Shown here piece after piece: positions 29,849 to 39,325 of a stretch of 64,000 nt of DNA. Below the pieces are notes generated by a model. The model saw only the letters and a program-made list of their open reading frames with translations. It had not been told where the DNA came from and made no database searches. How positions within the stretch are numbered: the first letter of the stretch is position 1; each line of letters starts with the position of its first letter. The translations under genes and the position numbers were made by a program. The stretch covers positions 140,504-204,503 of the forward strand of contig VCMS01000006.1 of NCBI GenBank assembly GCA_022539475.1. The letters are read 5' to 3'. This DNA comes from Gracilaria domingensis (lineage: Eukaryota > Rhodophyta > Florideophyceae > Gracilariales > Gracilariaceae).

Positions 29849-32431
29849 ATGGGTTTCTGGGATGCCACGTACATATTGACGAAGAAGAATGTTCTCCTGA
29901 CTGTGCGTGATTTTCCAACTCTAGCCGTCACACTTTCAAGCACTTTTTTCGCATTGTTGGTATTGTATTTCAGTCAGATTTCTATAAACAATGGAGAAGG
30001 CTTCGCTCCGGAATTCTTGGAGACCCGGAATCCAGTACCACGGGTCATCGACTTGATTCCACGATGCGTACCATTCGAAACTGAGAACTGCTTGACTATT
30101 GCGTATGTTCCAGAAGGAGTCGATCGCGTAAGAGGATGGGTGGAAGCCGTTGCGAACCGCAACTCCATACCAAGAAACGAGACGAGAGCGTTCGCAGATG
30201 AAGCAAGCCTGAACCAATTTCTCTTCAGCAACCCTAACCAAACACAGGCTGCTTATATATTTGATAATGAGTCGCTTGATGAGATCGACAGTGGCAATGT
30301 GCGCTTCATCGTTCAGTACAACGAAACTCTACAGTTCGAGTTCCCCCTTGGAGGAACCGATTTCCATTCACAGGTAGTGCTCCCGGCCATGATTCATCAA
30401 ATGAATCTTGAACTCATGCCGGAAGTCTCAGGCAGTGCATTTGACATATCTCTTAACGCTTCAGTATTTCCCCATCCAAATATTGTGTCCCTCGATGGTG
30501 AAAACAACGCAGGTCTTGATGCTTTCGGGCTTTACGGAGATTTCATGACCTTTGCTGTGTATTTTCTTAGTCTTATTTTCTTTCTGTATAGGCTGGTAAC
30601 GGAGAAGCAACGTGGTTTGCGAGATGCTCTAAAGCTTGCGGGTCAACTTCAGTCGCAACACTACATTTCCTGGTGCTTCCCTTACTTGGTTGTTAACTTC
30701 ATTCTTACTCTCTTGCTTATTGCCTTTGGTCATGTCTTTCGTTTCAAGTACTTCACAGTCAGCAAGTTCTATACATACTTCCTGACATATTTCATCTTCT
30801 CGATTAGCCTGGTGGCGTGGACCATGCTCGTGGTTAGCTTGTTGAAAAAGTCGGAATCCGTATCTGGAGTTGGTTTCTTTCTGTTTTCTATCGGATACAT
30901 CCTGGCCAACGCGGGAGCCATTGTGTACAGCTTAGATGAGAATGGTGAACCACGAGTAGGTGATGACGTACTGTTTCTTCGCCAGCTGTTCGCTATTTTT
31001 CCCACTACAATGTTCTCCAAAGCAATATTTGACGGGAATATTCTCGCTCTCCAAGGCATAGCTCTTAACTATTCGGAGTTAAATTCTTATTCTCCGGTGT
31101 TTCCTATTCGAGAATGTTGGAAGTGGATGGCCGGGTCGGGTGCCGTAGCCCTGGTGCTGTCCATATATCTGGATAATGTTCTACCGTCAGGGAACGGGAT
31201 ACCGCTGAAACCGTATTACTTCTTACAACCCAAATACTGGAACATTGCGAGAAGGAAAACAAATAACTTTGATCTAGATCAAGAGCAATTGCATGGCTCT
31301 GGTACTGAGACAGATGAAAGTGAGGATTATAATCTGTCCCAGAGCTATGATCCGGATGCTGAAGACGCTGATGTGCGGCAGGAACGTGAAGCCGTCGCTC
31401 GAGGACAGCGAGACACTGCAGCTCTTGTGATCAAGAATATGTCGAAGAAGTTCGGCAAGTTCGTGGCTGTTGATGACATCTCTTTCAGTGTGAAAAGGAA
31501 CACGGCATTCGCATTGTTGGGTTCTAATGGGGCTGGAAAGTCGACCTTGTTTAAAATGCTCGTCACTGTCCTTAGTCCTTCAGCGGGAGATGCGTATATT
31601 TATGGCAATTCCGTCAGAGAGAATCCTGCAGCCGTCCGAAAACTGCTTGGGGTTTGTCCACAGTTTGACCTGTTTTGGGATAATCTGACAGGCGCAGAAC
31701 ACATCGAACTGTTTGCAGCTCTGAAGAATGTAACAAGAAAGGACAGAATACAAGAAATAATGGAGAGACTTGCGGACGTTGACTTGACAGATGTTGCCAA
31801 CGAACTCGTCGGGTCGTATTCCGGAGGAATGCAACGAAGGCTCAGTGTTGCTATGAGTCTCACTGGTGATCCGAAGATTGTCCTCCTTGATGAATGCACT
31901 TCAGGCGCGGACCCACATGTTCGCAAGGACCTGTGGGCAGCGATCGAGCGTGCGAAGAAAGGGCGTGTTGTCTTCCTCATTACTCACTCAATCGCAGAAG
32001 CGCAACAAATTGCGGGGCACAACTCTATCGGTATCATGGCAAAAGGAAAGCTAAAGGTTCTTGGTAACGCTCTGCATCTGAAAACTAAGTTTGGAGTCGG
32101 ATATCGGCTAACGGTTGTCTTAAGGGCGTCAACAGAAGTTGAAAGACTCTCAAGAACATTAGTAGAAGTATGCCCGGAATCAGTTTTGCTGACAAGTGAT
32201 GTGAAAGATAGCGGTGGTGTAATCGCGAAGTTTGGTCTTCCACGGCACGCCACTGAAGTCCAGGTTTTGAACAGTGTTCATATCCTTGAAGATCAAGCCG
32301 AGGAGTTCCAGATCACTGATTATTCCATCAATTCAACAACTCTTGGGGAGGTCTTCACTTCAATTACATCTCTCAGTGAGGATGCTCACGAAGATGAAGT
32401 TATTAGCAAACGAAGGCGGTGCTGCTTCTGA
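29849..32431 (+). CDS. Half-size ABCA-family lipid transporter (divergent paralogue)
   Basis: Single exon, 860 residues from ATG 29849; the open frame continues 20 codons upstream but has no ATG. The first helix region (KKNVLLTVRDFPTLAV) is the normal ABCA beginning, which supports this start. A large loop (about residues 55-235) precedes the membrane block with RLVTEKQRGLRDALKLAG. An acidic linker leads to the nucleotide-binding domain: Walker A LLGSNGAGKSTLF (about 555), Q-loop CPQFDLFWDNLT, signature SYSGGMQRRLSVA, Walker B KIVLLDECTSGADP (Cys for the usual Pro) and ITHSI. The C-terminus ends with a basic, Cys-containing tail (KRRRCCF). It belongs to the same family as the gene at 25674 but the two are not close copies. 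Confidence 0.9.
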   Translation: MGFWDATYILTKKNVLLTVRDFPTLAVTLSSTFFALLVLYFSQISINNGEGFAPEFLETRNPVPRVIDLIPRCVPFETENCLTIAYVPEGVDRVRGWVEAVANRNSIPRNETRAFADEASLNQFLFSNPNQTQAAYIFDNESLDEIDSGNVRFIVQYNETLQFEFPLGGTDFHSQVVLPAMIHQMNLELMPEVSGSAFDISLNASVFPHPNIVSLDGENNAGLDAFGLYGDFMTFAVYFLSLIFFLYRLVTEKQRGLRDALKLAGQLQSQHYISWCFPYLVVNFILTLLLIAFGHVFRFKYFTVSKFYTYFLTYFIFSISLVAWTMLVVSLLKKSESVSGVGFFLFSIGYILANAGAIVYSLDENGEPRVGDDVLFLRQLFAIFPTTMFSKAIFDGNILALQGIALNYSELNSYSPVFPIRECWKWMAGSGAVALVLSIYLDNVLPSGNGIPLKPYYFLQPKYWNIARRKTNNFDLDQEQLHGSGTETDESEDYNLSQSYDPDAEDADVRQEREAVARGQRDTAALVIKNMSKKFGKFVAVDDISFSVKRNTAFALLGSNGAGKSTLFKMLVTVLSPSAGDAYIYGNSVRENPAAVRKLLGVCPQFDLFWDNLTGAEHIELFAALKNVTRKDRIQEIMERLADVDLTDVANELVGSYSGGMQRRLSVAMSLTGDPKIVLLDECTSGADPHVRKDLWAAIERAKKGRVVFLITHSIAEAQQIAGHNSIGIMAKGKLKVLGNALHLKTKFGVGYRLTVVLRASTEVERLSRTLVEVCPESVLLTSDVKDSGGVIAKFGLPRHATEVQVLNSVHILEDQAEEFQITDYSINSTTLGEVFTSITSLSEDAHEDEVISKRRRCCF

Positions 32432-32774
32432 TTATCACTCCGCTGTAGGGCAGATTCACAGTATCTTGCTGGCCAAAAAGATAGTGTCCAGTAACTCGTT
32501 AAAGTTTTTCATCTTGGGGAACTCTAGCGTCCTGCACGTGTTGCGTATGAGTGCATGCGAGCTGAGAATTTGGATTCCTGACAATAAAGACGTAAGATAG
32601 AAAAGATGCGTCATGTTTTCACAAAAGGAAGAATGCACTGGTACGCCAGGGGGGTTGTAATGGTCGCCAGTGGAACATCTTGTTCTTGACGCAACTCCTA
32701 CCTAAGGCAAGGGAAGCTGCAAGACATTATTGCACAGCAGGCCAGCAGACGGTTTGATTAGCGATGAGACACAT
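32432..32774. other. Convergent 3' region of ABCA and trmO
   Basis: About 340 bp between two stop codons on opposite strands. Nothing recognisable beyond expected 3' UTRs. Confidence 0.4.
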
Positions 32775-33935
32775 CTAGTCCTGGTAAGACGTTTGGAATC
32801 TTAGATGAAGCCTGGCCTCTGGGTCTGATGCGGCTTCGGCCTCACAAACGTCTCTTCTCATGCCTGAAACAACCCCTGTCACGAATATCATGTTCATGGT
32901 GGGTTCAATTCTGTAGTTTACACGATACGAACCTACCGGAAGAGAACCAGTTCTTTGTCGAACAACGCCAGATTGATCAAGGGTTACATTATTCGGAATA
33001 CGTGTCAAGGATTCACGTATCAGCGACTGAATATCAACCGCACTTCTTTCATTGACGAACTCTATTCTCTCTCGCACCTTGGGATCAAACTGTAGCGAGT
33101 ATGAAGACAAATTACTTTCCCCGATAACAGGATCATAGTACAGGGGTTGCAGCCGATCATGGTCGTCCAGCCATCCAGATTGAGTGTGAAGAAAAGCCTC
33201 TCTTAGTTCGTCATACTCCTTTAAAGCAATTAGCGGAGTCTCATCCAGAACATCTACACCGCTCACATGAATCTGTCTCAAAGATTCATCAAAGCTCTCA
33301 ACAGCACTCAGCGACAGTCCTATAGGCGTTGGACGGTTTGGGGATCTGGTGGCGAAAAGGCCCACTCGAAACCCCCCCTTGGCCCGCGGCGGTCTGACAA
33401 GTTGACGCCAATGAGAAGCATTTCGATCAAACCAGTATATGATCCATAATCTCTTTCCCGGTTTCAATCCGGCGAACAACCCGCTCCTCTTCCAGCTGTC
33501 TTCATCATCATTGGGCGCTCTGGTCAGAACGATGGTCGCACGCGCTGTACTTCCAGTAAAACTCTGCCTCGGAGCTTCGAATCGTTTTTGAAACGCGGTG
33601 TAGATCATTCCACACGGGGCAAGAAAGTGCGTGGGAGGCGGCAATGGTTGCGGTTGGTGGAAAACGGTCGAAGCGTCTCGTTTCGTCCATAGTCGTTGCT
33701 TTGTTCTATAGGATTTTCTCTTTCTTTTTTCGCTGGATGCATAGTCAACTACACCGCCACGCATACCTACCACACCCCTAGCAGCGCTTAAAAGGTTGTT
33801 GTAGTTTGCAACGTTGACCTCCGTGGTTTCTATTTCGCGATTTAGGTTCTCCAGTTGCTGGCGCAACTCTTTTAGATCTTGCTCTTGATACTGTTTAAGT
33901 CGAGCGACTGCTTCGTCTCGCGAGGGGGTGTCCAT
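32775..33935 (-). CDS. TRMO: tRNA (N6-threonylcarbamoyladenosine37-N6)-methyltransferase, TrmO/TsaA family
   Basis: TrmO methylates t6A37 of tRNA-Thr using S-adenosylmethionine. The start chosen is ATG 33935 (MDTPSRDEAVARLKQY); the frame is open upstream but has no ATG, and another gene ends there. The 386-residue protein has an N-terminal coiled coil (about 5-45), then the TsaA domain: GMIYTAFQKRFEAPRQ, GLKPGKRLWIIYWFDRN and the hallmark GLFATRSPNRPTPIGLSLSA, with GVDVLDETPLIALKEYD. A C-terminal extension with FDPKVRERIEFV is as in eukaryotic TRMO. The VMA21 stop lies only 31 nt upstream on the same strand. Confidence 0.9.
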   Translation of the reverse strand: MDTPSRDEAVARLKQYQEQDLKELRQQLENLNREIETTEVNVANYNNLLSAARGVVGMRGGVVDYASSEKRKRKSYRTKQRLWTKRDASTVFHQPQPLPPPTHFLAPCGMIYTAFQKRFEAPRQSFTGSTARATIVLTRAPNDDEDSWKRSGLFAGLKPGKRLWIIYWFDRNASHWRQLVRPPRAKGGFRVGLFATRSPNRPTPIGLSLSAVESFDESLRQIHVSGVDVLDETPLIALKEYDELREAFLHTQSGWLDDHDRLQPLYYDPVIGESNLSSYSLQFDPKVRERIEFVNERSAVDIQSLIRESLTRIPNNVTLDQSGVVRQRTGSLPVGSYRVNYRIEPTMNMIFVTGVVSGMRRDVCEAEAASDPEARLHLRFQTSYQD

Positions 33936-33966
33936 TGATACAATATATGTACAGTATTGGTAGTGG

Positions 33967-34332
33967 TTAGTCAGTCTTTTCCCTTTGTTCTGCTGATTGT
34001 GACGAGGTTGATTCTTGTGGCGGTTGCGCCGATTCGGATTGTGCGTCACTCAATATGCTTCTGGGTGTATGAAAAGGTTCCTTTAGTGCGAGGAGAGCAA
34101 ACGAGGATATGATGATGTTGACAGTGAGCACGGCTGCTAGGCCACCTAAAATGGGGGAGGATAACAATCCAGTTTCGGGGAGATCGAAGTACGCGATGAG
34201 ATGGCGCACGAGAAAGTAGGCCACCAACGGAAAGAACGCCAACGCTGCTGCGAATCGAAAAAAGCGGGTGATGATGGGTTTATTCGCCGGCTCTTGTGCT
34301 ATAGCTTGCAGGCCTGCTTGAATAGATGACAT
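33967..34332 (-). CDS. VMA21: V-ATPase assembly factor VMA21-like
   Basis: A small ER membrane protein that helps assemble the V0 sector of the vacuolar ATPase. The 121-residue frame has two hydrophobic helices at about residues 28-46 (AALAFFPLVAYFLVRHL) and 60-83 (LGGLAAVLTVNIIISSFALL) with a short loop, the VMA21 hairpin. The tail is hydrophilic and Ser/Gln-rich, without a clear KKxx retrieval signal. Identity rests on length, topology and weak resemblance, so it is less certain than its neighbours. Confidence 0.7.
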   Translation of the reverse strand: MSSIQAGLQAIAQEPANKPIITRFFRFAAALAFFPLVAYFLVRHLIAYFDLPETGLLSSPILGGLAAVLTVNIIISSFALLALKEPFHTPRSILSDAQSESAQPPQESTSSQSAEQREKTD

Positions 34333-34821
34333 GGCACAAAATGACCAGGCGGCTTCTTGTTCGCTTCAATGTGATAGGCTTCAGGCGCAGCAAGTTGCTG
34401 AAAACAGACGTGAAGATATGTAGTGCCGATGTGGGAGCTTGATTTGGTTTTGAGGAGAAGGGTGCTGCGGCTGAACTGCCATTGACATGCCGAGCACCTG
34501 CCTTTCCCAACAAGAACAGCGCACGAGCCCGGTCGGACTGAGCCGGCTTTCTGTGCATTACAGAAACGTACGTTGAGTCCACGTAGTTGTGGTCAATCAA
34601 TGACCAGTGGTCATTGACCACATCTGCAACGTACTGTAATTGGCCATGTGATACGACGCTTACAGTTTGGAGCAGATTCGGTCGGCGCGGATCAAGCGAC
34701 AGGCGAACTCCCGAATCTACGCTGCCTAACCAAACACCGGGCGAGAACAACAAACGCGTCTTCTGTCCCGTATATCCTATTAGTGGCCTCTATAAAGTTC
34801 GTTTCATATTCGAGGTCAAGC
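34333..34821. promoter_or_regulatory. Bidirectional promoter region for VMA21 and ERV1
   Basis: 489 bp between two divergent ATGs. At 34588-34622 it carries a compact palindrome made of TGGTCA and TGACCA half-sites, with a perfect inner pair CAATGACCA-G-TGGTCATTG (34598-34616). A CCAAT-type sequence lies near 34637. The palindrome could be a shared regulator site; this is inference. Confidence 0.4.
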
Positions 34822-35235
34822 ATGGTTGCTGAAGACGGGGTCGACCCAGAGACGCTTGGACGCGCCACTTGGACTTTTCTCCATACGCTAGCCGCCTCAC
34901 ATCCACTACGTCCCTCTCAGCAACGGCAGCAACAGTTGACTCGTTTCATGAATGACTTTTCTCAAATCTATCCGTGCGAGCCGTGCGCAGAGTCGTTTCG
35001 AGAAATTATTCAGCGACATCCACCGGATGCTCGCACAGGTCCTGCTTTCGCGAAATGGATGTGTGTCGTCCATAACGAGGTGAACAAAGAACTCGGAAAA
35101 AATCTTTTCGACTGCTCTGCCGTGGCCGACAGATGGGGAGTTTGCGAACAGTGCGCTTCACACAAAGATGAGTTGAGCCAGTTCAAACACACGTTCAAGG
35201 GATTTCAGAACCACATGCTTAAGTCTGCGAAGTAA
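34822..35235 (+). CDS. ERV1: FAD-linked sulfhydryl oxidase ERV1/ALR
   Basis: Flavin enzyme of the mitochondrial intermembrane space (Mia40 relay). The start is ATG 34822, giving 137 residues; the frame is open upstream but has no ATG. Diagnostic motifs: GRATWTFLHTLAASHP (FAD pocket), the redox pair YPCEPC (about residues 50-55), WMCVVHNEVNKELGK, then NLFDCSAVADRWGVCEQC with the structural disulfide. An N-terminal shuttle CxxC, as in human ALR, is absent. Plant and some protist ERV1 proteins carry their extra cysteines at the C-terminus, and the CEQC near residue 118 may play that role. Confidence 0.93.
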   Translation: MVAEDGVDPETLGRATWTFLHTLAASHPLRPSQQRQQQLTRFMNDFSQIYPCEPCAESFREIIQRHPPDARTGPAFAKWMCVVHNEVNKELGKNLFDCSAVADRWGVCEQCASHKDELSQFKHTFKGFQNHMLKSAK

Positions 35236-35325
35236 TGATGAACACGCCATTCACATGTAACACGTACATCCAGTTACAGTTTACACTTGTTAAGAATACA
35301 AAACAGCCAAACAATACAACGCGCT

Positions 35326-36043
35326 CTATTGATGCTGATGAGAAGCAGAAGCAACGGTAGCTGTCCAGTTAGGCGAACTGTTCTCAAAGGCGTCATCATT
35401 AGAATGTCGCGATTGATATGCGATTATCGTAGAAAGGGCTGTTCCTCGGTGATTGATGGCTGCAATAATGGCTTCTCTGAGATCTTCTTTAGGAACACAG
35501 TTGAGTCGCGCGCAGCAAAGAGGGCACTTCGGTCCCGGCGTCCATGAAACCACGCGACCGGCTCTGGTTATGCCAAAGCGAGAGGGGTTGAGATGGGCCT
35601 TTGTGCAATGCACCGCCCAGGCCTCAAGGCAATCTGAACACAGCGCATGTCGACATTCCAACACGCGGATCGGTTTATCGCCGGCGCTCGCGAACTCACA
35701 CAAACACACGGGGCCTGGGGTGATGGTTAGTACAGACAAGAGCGACGTTGACGACAGCGGTAATAGGAGCGATAAAGGACTCACAATCTGCGTTGATAAT
35801 ATGTCCACACGCGAGCTTATGCGGGTGATACTTGGTCTTGGGGGCGATTTTGTCGAGACGCTTGATGACACGTTTTCTGACACCGTCGGCGTGACCTCGA
35901 CGAAGAAGGTACACCAAACCGGAGAAGACGGCAGCGCCGGCCAACACGGCGGTGCGCACGCCGTTGGGGGCGCTGCTCACGGTGAAGCGCGGCGAAGTGC
36001 CAACGGCAAGCGAAAGACTCGCTGTGGACGTCGACTGTGGCAT
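35326..36043 (-). CDS. Membrane-anchored C3HC4 RING finger protein, one intron
   Basis: Probably a ubiquitin ligase on an organelle membrane. Exon 1 (36043-35785) begins MPQSTSTASLSLAVGTSPRF and has a helix at about residues 30-47 (TAVLAGAAVFSGLVYLL) followed by basic residues. It ends in LACGHIINAD. A 70-nt intron (35715-35784; GTGAGT, TACTAAC, CCAG) restores a Cys codon and opens the RING: CPVCLCEF, then CRHALCSDC, then CPLC, a C3HC4 order with a long loop between the sixth and seventh ligands. Spliced length is 215 residues in phase. The sequence CGHIINADC just before the RING looks like part of the finger or a second site. Specific family not recognised. Confidence 0.82.
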
Positions 36044-36609
36044 ACTTGAGCGCGACGCAAGCAGCGGTCCAATCGCACTCCGCACTTGCTGCGAGCTTCT
36101 TGTACGACAAACGGAGCGTGAGTCGCCGCGTGCGGCTCTTCGGTTCTTCCACCGCTGACGTGCTTGCGGCTGCTTCAAGGCGCGCTCGCGGATTTTGGGC
36201 GGTTGGCGCGCGCGCGCGCGCTGCATTGGCGGCGTGCATTTCGATTGGCGCCTGCTGTGCGCTCCGTGCAAACGGCGCGGCCAATGAGCGCGCGCCGCGC
36301 CCCGTCTGTCGCCGCGCCCGTTGGGGGCGCTGCTGACTTGCGCCCGCTTGGCGCGCCGCGATGTCTGCGCGCAGCTCCCAGCTGGCGGCTGACACACCGC
36401 CGTGGCAATGACGCCCCGCTTTCGTGTCCGCCTCTCTCTCTCCACCGCCGCGTTTTGCGCGTAGCCCGAAACGCATCACGCTGCGTCCTCCGCCGCCCCG
36501 TCCTGCTGCCGTACATCATGGCTGCACCCTGTGCGAGGGGGCGCTTCGCTCTACTCCCCCATTACCCCGTCGCTGCTGCTCGCACAGGCACGAGGCGTGC
36601 GCGACAGAT
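36044..36609. promoter_or_regulatory. GC-rich bidirectional promoter region
   Basis: Divergent region with long alternating GCGCGC runs (about 36190-36230) and CCAAT-type boxes inside GC-rich DNA (CATTGGCGGCG and GATTGGCGCC). The same phrase CATTGGCGGCG recurs in the GC-rich region near 60393. A frame is open across the right half because of base composition; it contains no ATG in the frame of the downstream gene. Confidence 0.5.
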
Positions 36610-37959
36610 ATGCTTCACGAGCTGAAGCTCGCCTTCTCCGCCAAGGCAGACAAGGCTCTGTTGGAGACTGACCAACGTCTCCGCGACGCGGACAGAATTC
36701 TCACCGAGTTGCGAAGATGGTTTCCACAGCTTCAGGCGGCGTTTGAGGAGAACGAGAAGATATGGGCTTCGCTGGCGTACAACATCTGCACCATGGCAAA
36801 GACTGCTCAGCAGGTGTTTTCAGAGAAGCACCCAATGCAAGCCCCGCTTGATCAGCTTTCAGCTGCCGGTCAGTGTGTTCTGAAACCTGCTGCGGGTGAT
36901 GCGTTGCACGATGAGCGCGCTCGAACCGTGGCTGAGCTGCGGGCTTTCAATGATTGCATACGACTGTTGCGCGATACGCAAATGGACTGTGTATCTGCCT
37001 TGAAGAACAAGCAGTACTACGCGTCAAAGCTGGAAACCATTCGTTCAACGGAGACGGCGAGACGAAGAAAGATTACTGACAAGGAAGCTGAACGACGCCT
37101 GAGAAATGAACAAAAGTTAACCGATTATTCTACTCAACTTGCGTTTCAGACAGAGAAACTTCAGACAGAACTTCAGAAAGCGTTGGCCAAGAAGCAATTA
37201 TTGTTGGAAATGGTAATGAACACGTATGTTCGAGCACAGCATTTCTACTTCTCTTTGAATCCCATGCAGAGCATTCTTCCTCTTTTGACACAGTCCGCAT
37301 CTCCAAGGGCTTTGTACGAGTTGTATGGTTACACAAATGCAACCCGTCTTGCGTCCCTTGGGCTTCCTAGTGGCGACTCAGATGAAATAGAGCAACCCCC
37401 CCGAGCACCCAGTCCCGTCCTTCGCAATTCCGGGCCCCCAAATTATGATAGTCACGTTGCGCGTACAAGCTCCATGGCGAAAACCCTGAGCAATGAAACG
37501 GTTGAACCTACTCCCCACAGGAGACGTAGCGTTCGTGTGACGGGCGTAAGCCAAGATTCGGTTCACGGCGATCAAAATGTTGGCCCTCGGCAAGATTCGG
37601 AGGGTATCAAGAATCGAAGGCAAAGCTATCGGGGTGCGTATCGGGCCAAATCTTCGAGTACCGAGAAGGATCACGGTCGCAGGCAAGCTGCCAAACAAGG
37701 GCCTGCGGAAAACACAGATGCAGCAGAGGTTGAAAGTAACGATGGATGTGGAACGGTGCTTACTGCTGCAGCGGTCAGAACCGCTTCCGTACATAATGAC
37801 CGACTTCAGCATTTGAGCTCATTGGGAATGGGTGCCGTGGCAACAAGAACTAAGGTTAGTTTGCAAGACACTACTTCTTTAGATGTTCAGATGAGCGCTG
37901 GTACTGGTAGCGATCGTACGGAGAATGATCCCCGCTTATATCCGACACCTTCGCGTTGA
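36610..37959 (+). CDS. BAR-like coiled-coil protein A
   Basis: A 449-residue frame from ATG 36610 (MLHELKLAFSAKADKALLET). The N-terminal 240 residues are three long amphipathic helices with the layout of a classical BAR domain, including KNKQYYASKLETIRS, then the charged EAERRLRNEQKLTDY and a long last helix ending at YVRAQHFYFSLNPMQSI. BAR dimers bend and sense membranes. The rest (about 250-449) is polar and probably disordered. The neighbour at 39326 repeats this pattern (KYYEAK..., ELERRSRNQTKVQDL), so the two are tandem paralogues. The BAR assignment is by pattern, not by a search. Confidence 0.65.
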   Translation: MLHELKLAFSAKADKALLETDQRLRDADRILTELRRWFPQLQAAFEENEKIWASLAYNICTMAKTAQQVFSEKHPMQAPLDQLSAAGQCVLKPAAGDALHDERARTVAELRAFNDCIRLLRDTQMDCVSALKNKQYYASKLETIRSTETARRRKITDKEAERRLRNEQKLTDYSTQLAFQTEKLQTELQKALAKKQLLLEMVMNTYVRAQHFYFSLNPMQSILPLLTQSASPRALYELYGYTNATRLASLGLPSGDSDEIEQPPRAPSPVLRNSGPPNYDSHVARTSSMAKTLSNETVEPTPHRRRSVRVTGVSQDSVHGDQNVGPRQDSEGIKNRRQSYRGAYRAKSSSTEKDHGRRQAAKQGPAENTDAAEVESNDGCGTVLTAAAVRTASVHNDRLQHLSSLGMGAVATRTKVSLQDTTSLDVQMSAGTGSDRTENDPRLYPTPSR

Positions 37960-39325
37960 ATCGTACAAAAACAGCTTTGCTGTGCACCACAGATGTTACG
38001 CTTTTATAGCCGAATTGTGCTGGTATCTATCGCCTTGTCTGACTTGTTCACTTATACTAACGTAGATTAGATTGTACCCCTCGCCTTAGATCTCATAAAC
38101 TTTTGTAATCAGTTACTTAACGAACCGGATGCCTTCTTAACATTCCTACACCCCGGAATCACTCTCTGCCGCGATAGTTCTCTCACGCGAAACCTGTTCC
38201 ATACCTTCTTCGGTTATTCGGTCCGTGCACCGCACACTGGATTCCCCTTGTAGTTCTCGTTCTTCAAATTTCGATGCCGAGGACGATGAAGCTGTCCGTT
38301 TCATTGATGCGTACCGTCGATATGTGATGAAATTGCAAACTGCTGCCTCTGAAGTGACAATCCTGAAATCCATACTGAAAATCCGGGCCAAACAGTTTCT
38401 GATGTATATCGACAAGCAATCACCTACCTGCTGTGTTGCTTCCTCACCACTTCTTAACCTGCGGCTAGCGAACATCTCGTAACGACGAGTCTGTTTCATG
38501 ATCTTACTATGCCAGCACGTTATAGATATTCACTGCGAGCTGGCAGACAGGCATTCTATCTGGAGACCATCAACATGAGCCGTACCTGTGTCGACTTGAA
38601 TCAGTGCGTTACACAAGATTTATGCCATATCAAACATGTTTGCGGCTCTTCCGCTGCGGAAGGCGCAGCTGTTTGCATAACGCCGTTGGCTTGTTAACAG
38701 CATTACATCTCCCCTCTGTTTAGTTTGCGCATCAGCCCCGTCAGCAGTAGCTCTCCCCTCTGCTTGGATTGAACATCATCTCCCCGTCAGTGACTACCGT
38801 GATCATTGCCGATAAGGATGCTGCTAACCCGAGGGGAGAGCTACTGTACTGCTTTCCATCATTGGTGCCTCCTGGCCCAGGAGTCCTGGGTCAATAATTA
38901 TTGCTGGTTACGACGGTAATTACAGAAATCAGAGATGTAAGGGTCCAGCGATGAAAGATGCCGCGGTGTACTGCTTTCCTATTTTAGCCACCTTCAAATA
39001 CGGATAAAGGTTTACATCTCAACTTTTGCCAGCGACGAAACGAATGGCGCTGCTCGTTGCCGTGCCACGACGTTTAACGACCGCTCTCACGACTTCGTCT
39101 TTCAACCGACTTATCGCCTCGTCTTCAACGATTCCTCTCTGTGGTCAACAGCTCATACCGATTTCCTTTCCATTCCTACTCACTTTCAGTTCACTGTTAA
39201 AGTTGAATGGTTCACCCCAGCGTTGATAGTCTTGTGAACGCTGGCCTGATACGATAACATCTTCATAGTACCCCCTCTGCAAACTGGTCTGGCCCATATC
39301 TGTCGGACGTGCGTGGTTGCACGCA
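37960..39325. other. Intergenic region between the BAR-like paralogues
   Basis: About 1.4 kb. A plus-strand 85-codon frame at 38225-38482 (EDDEAVRFIDAYRRYVMKL) is protein-like but has no family I know. 38700-38850 contains repeated AGCTCTCCCCTCTG phrases with an inverted copy (GAGGGGAGAGCTAC). The promoter of the second BAR-like gene must lie at the right end. Confidence 0.4.
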
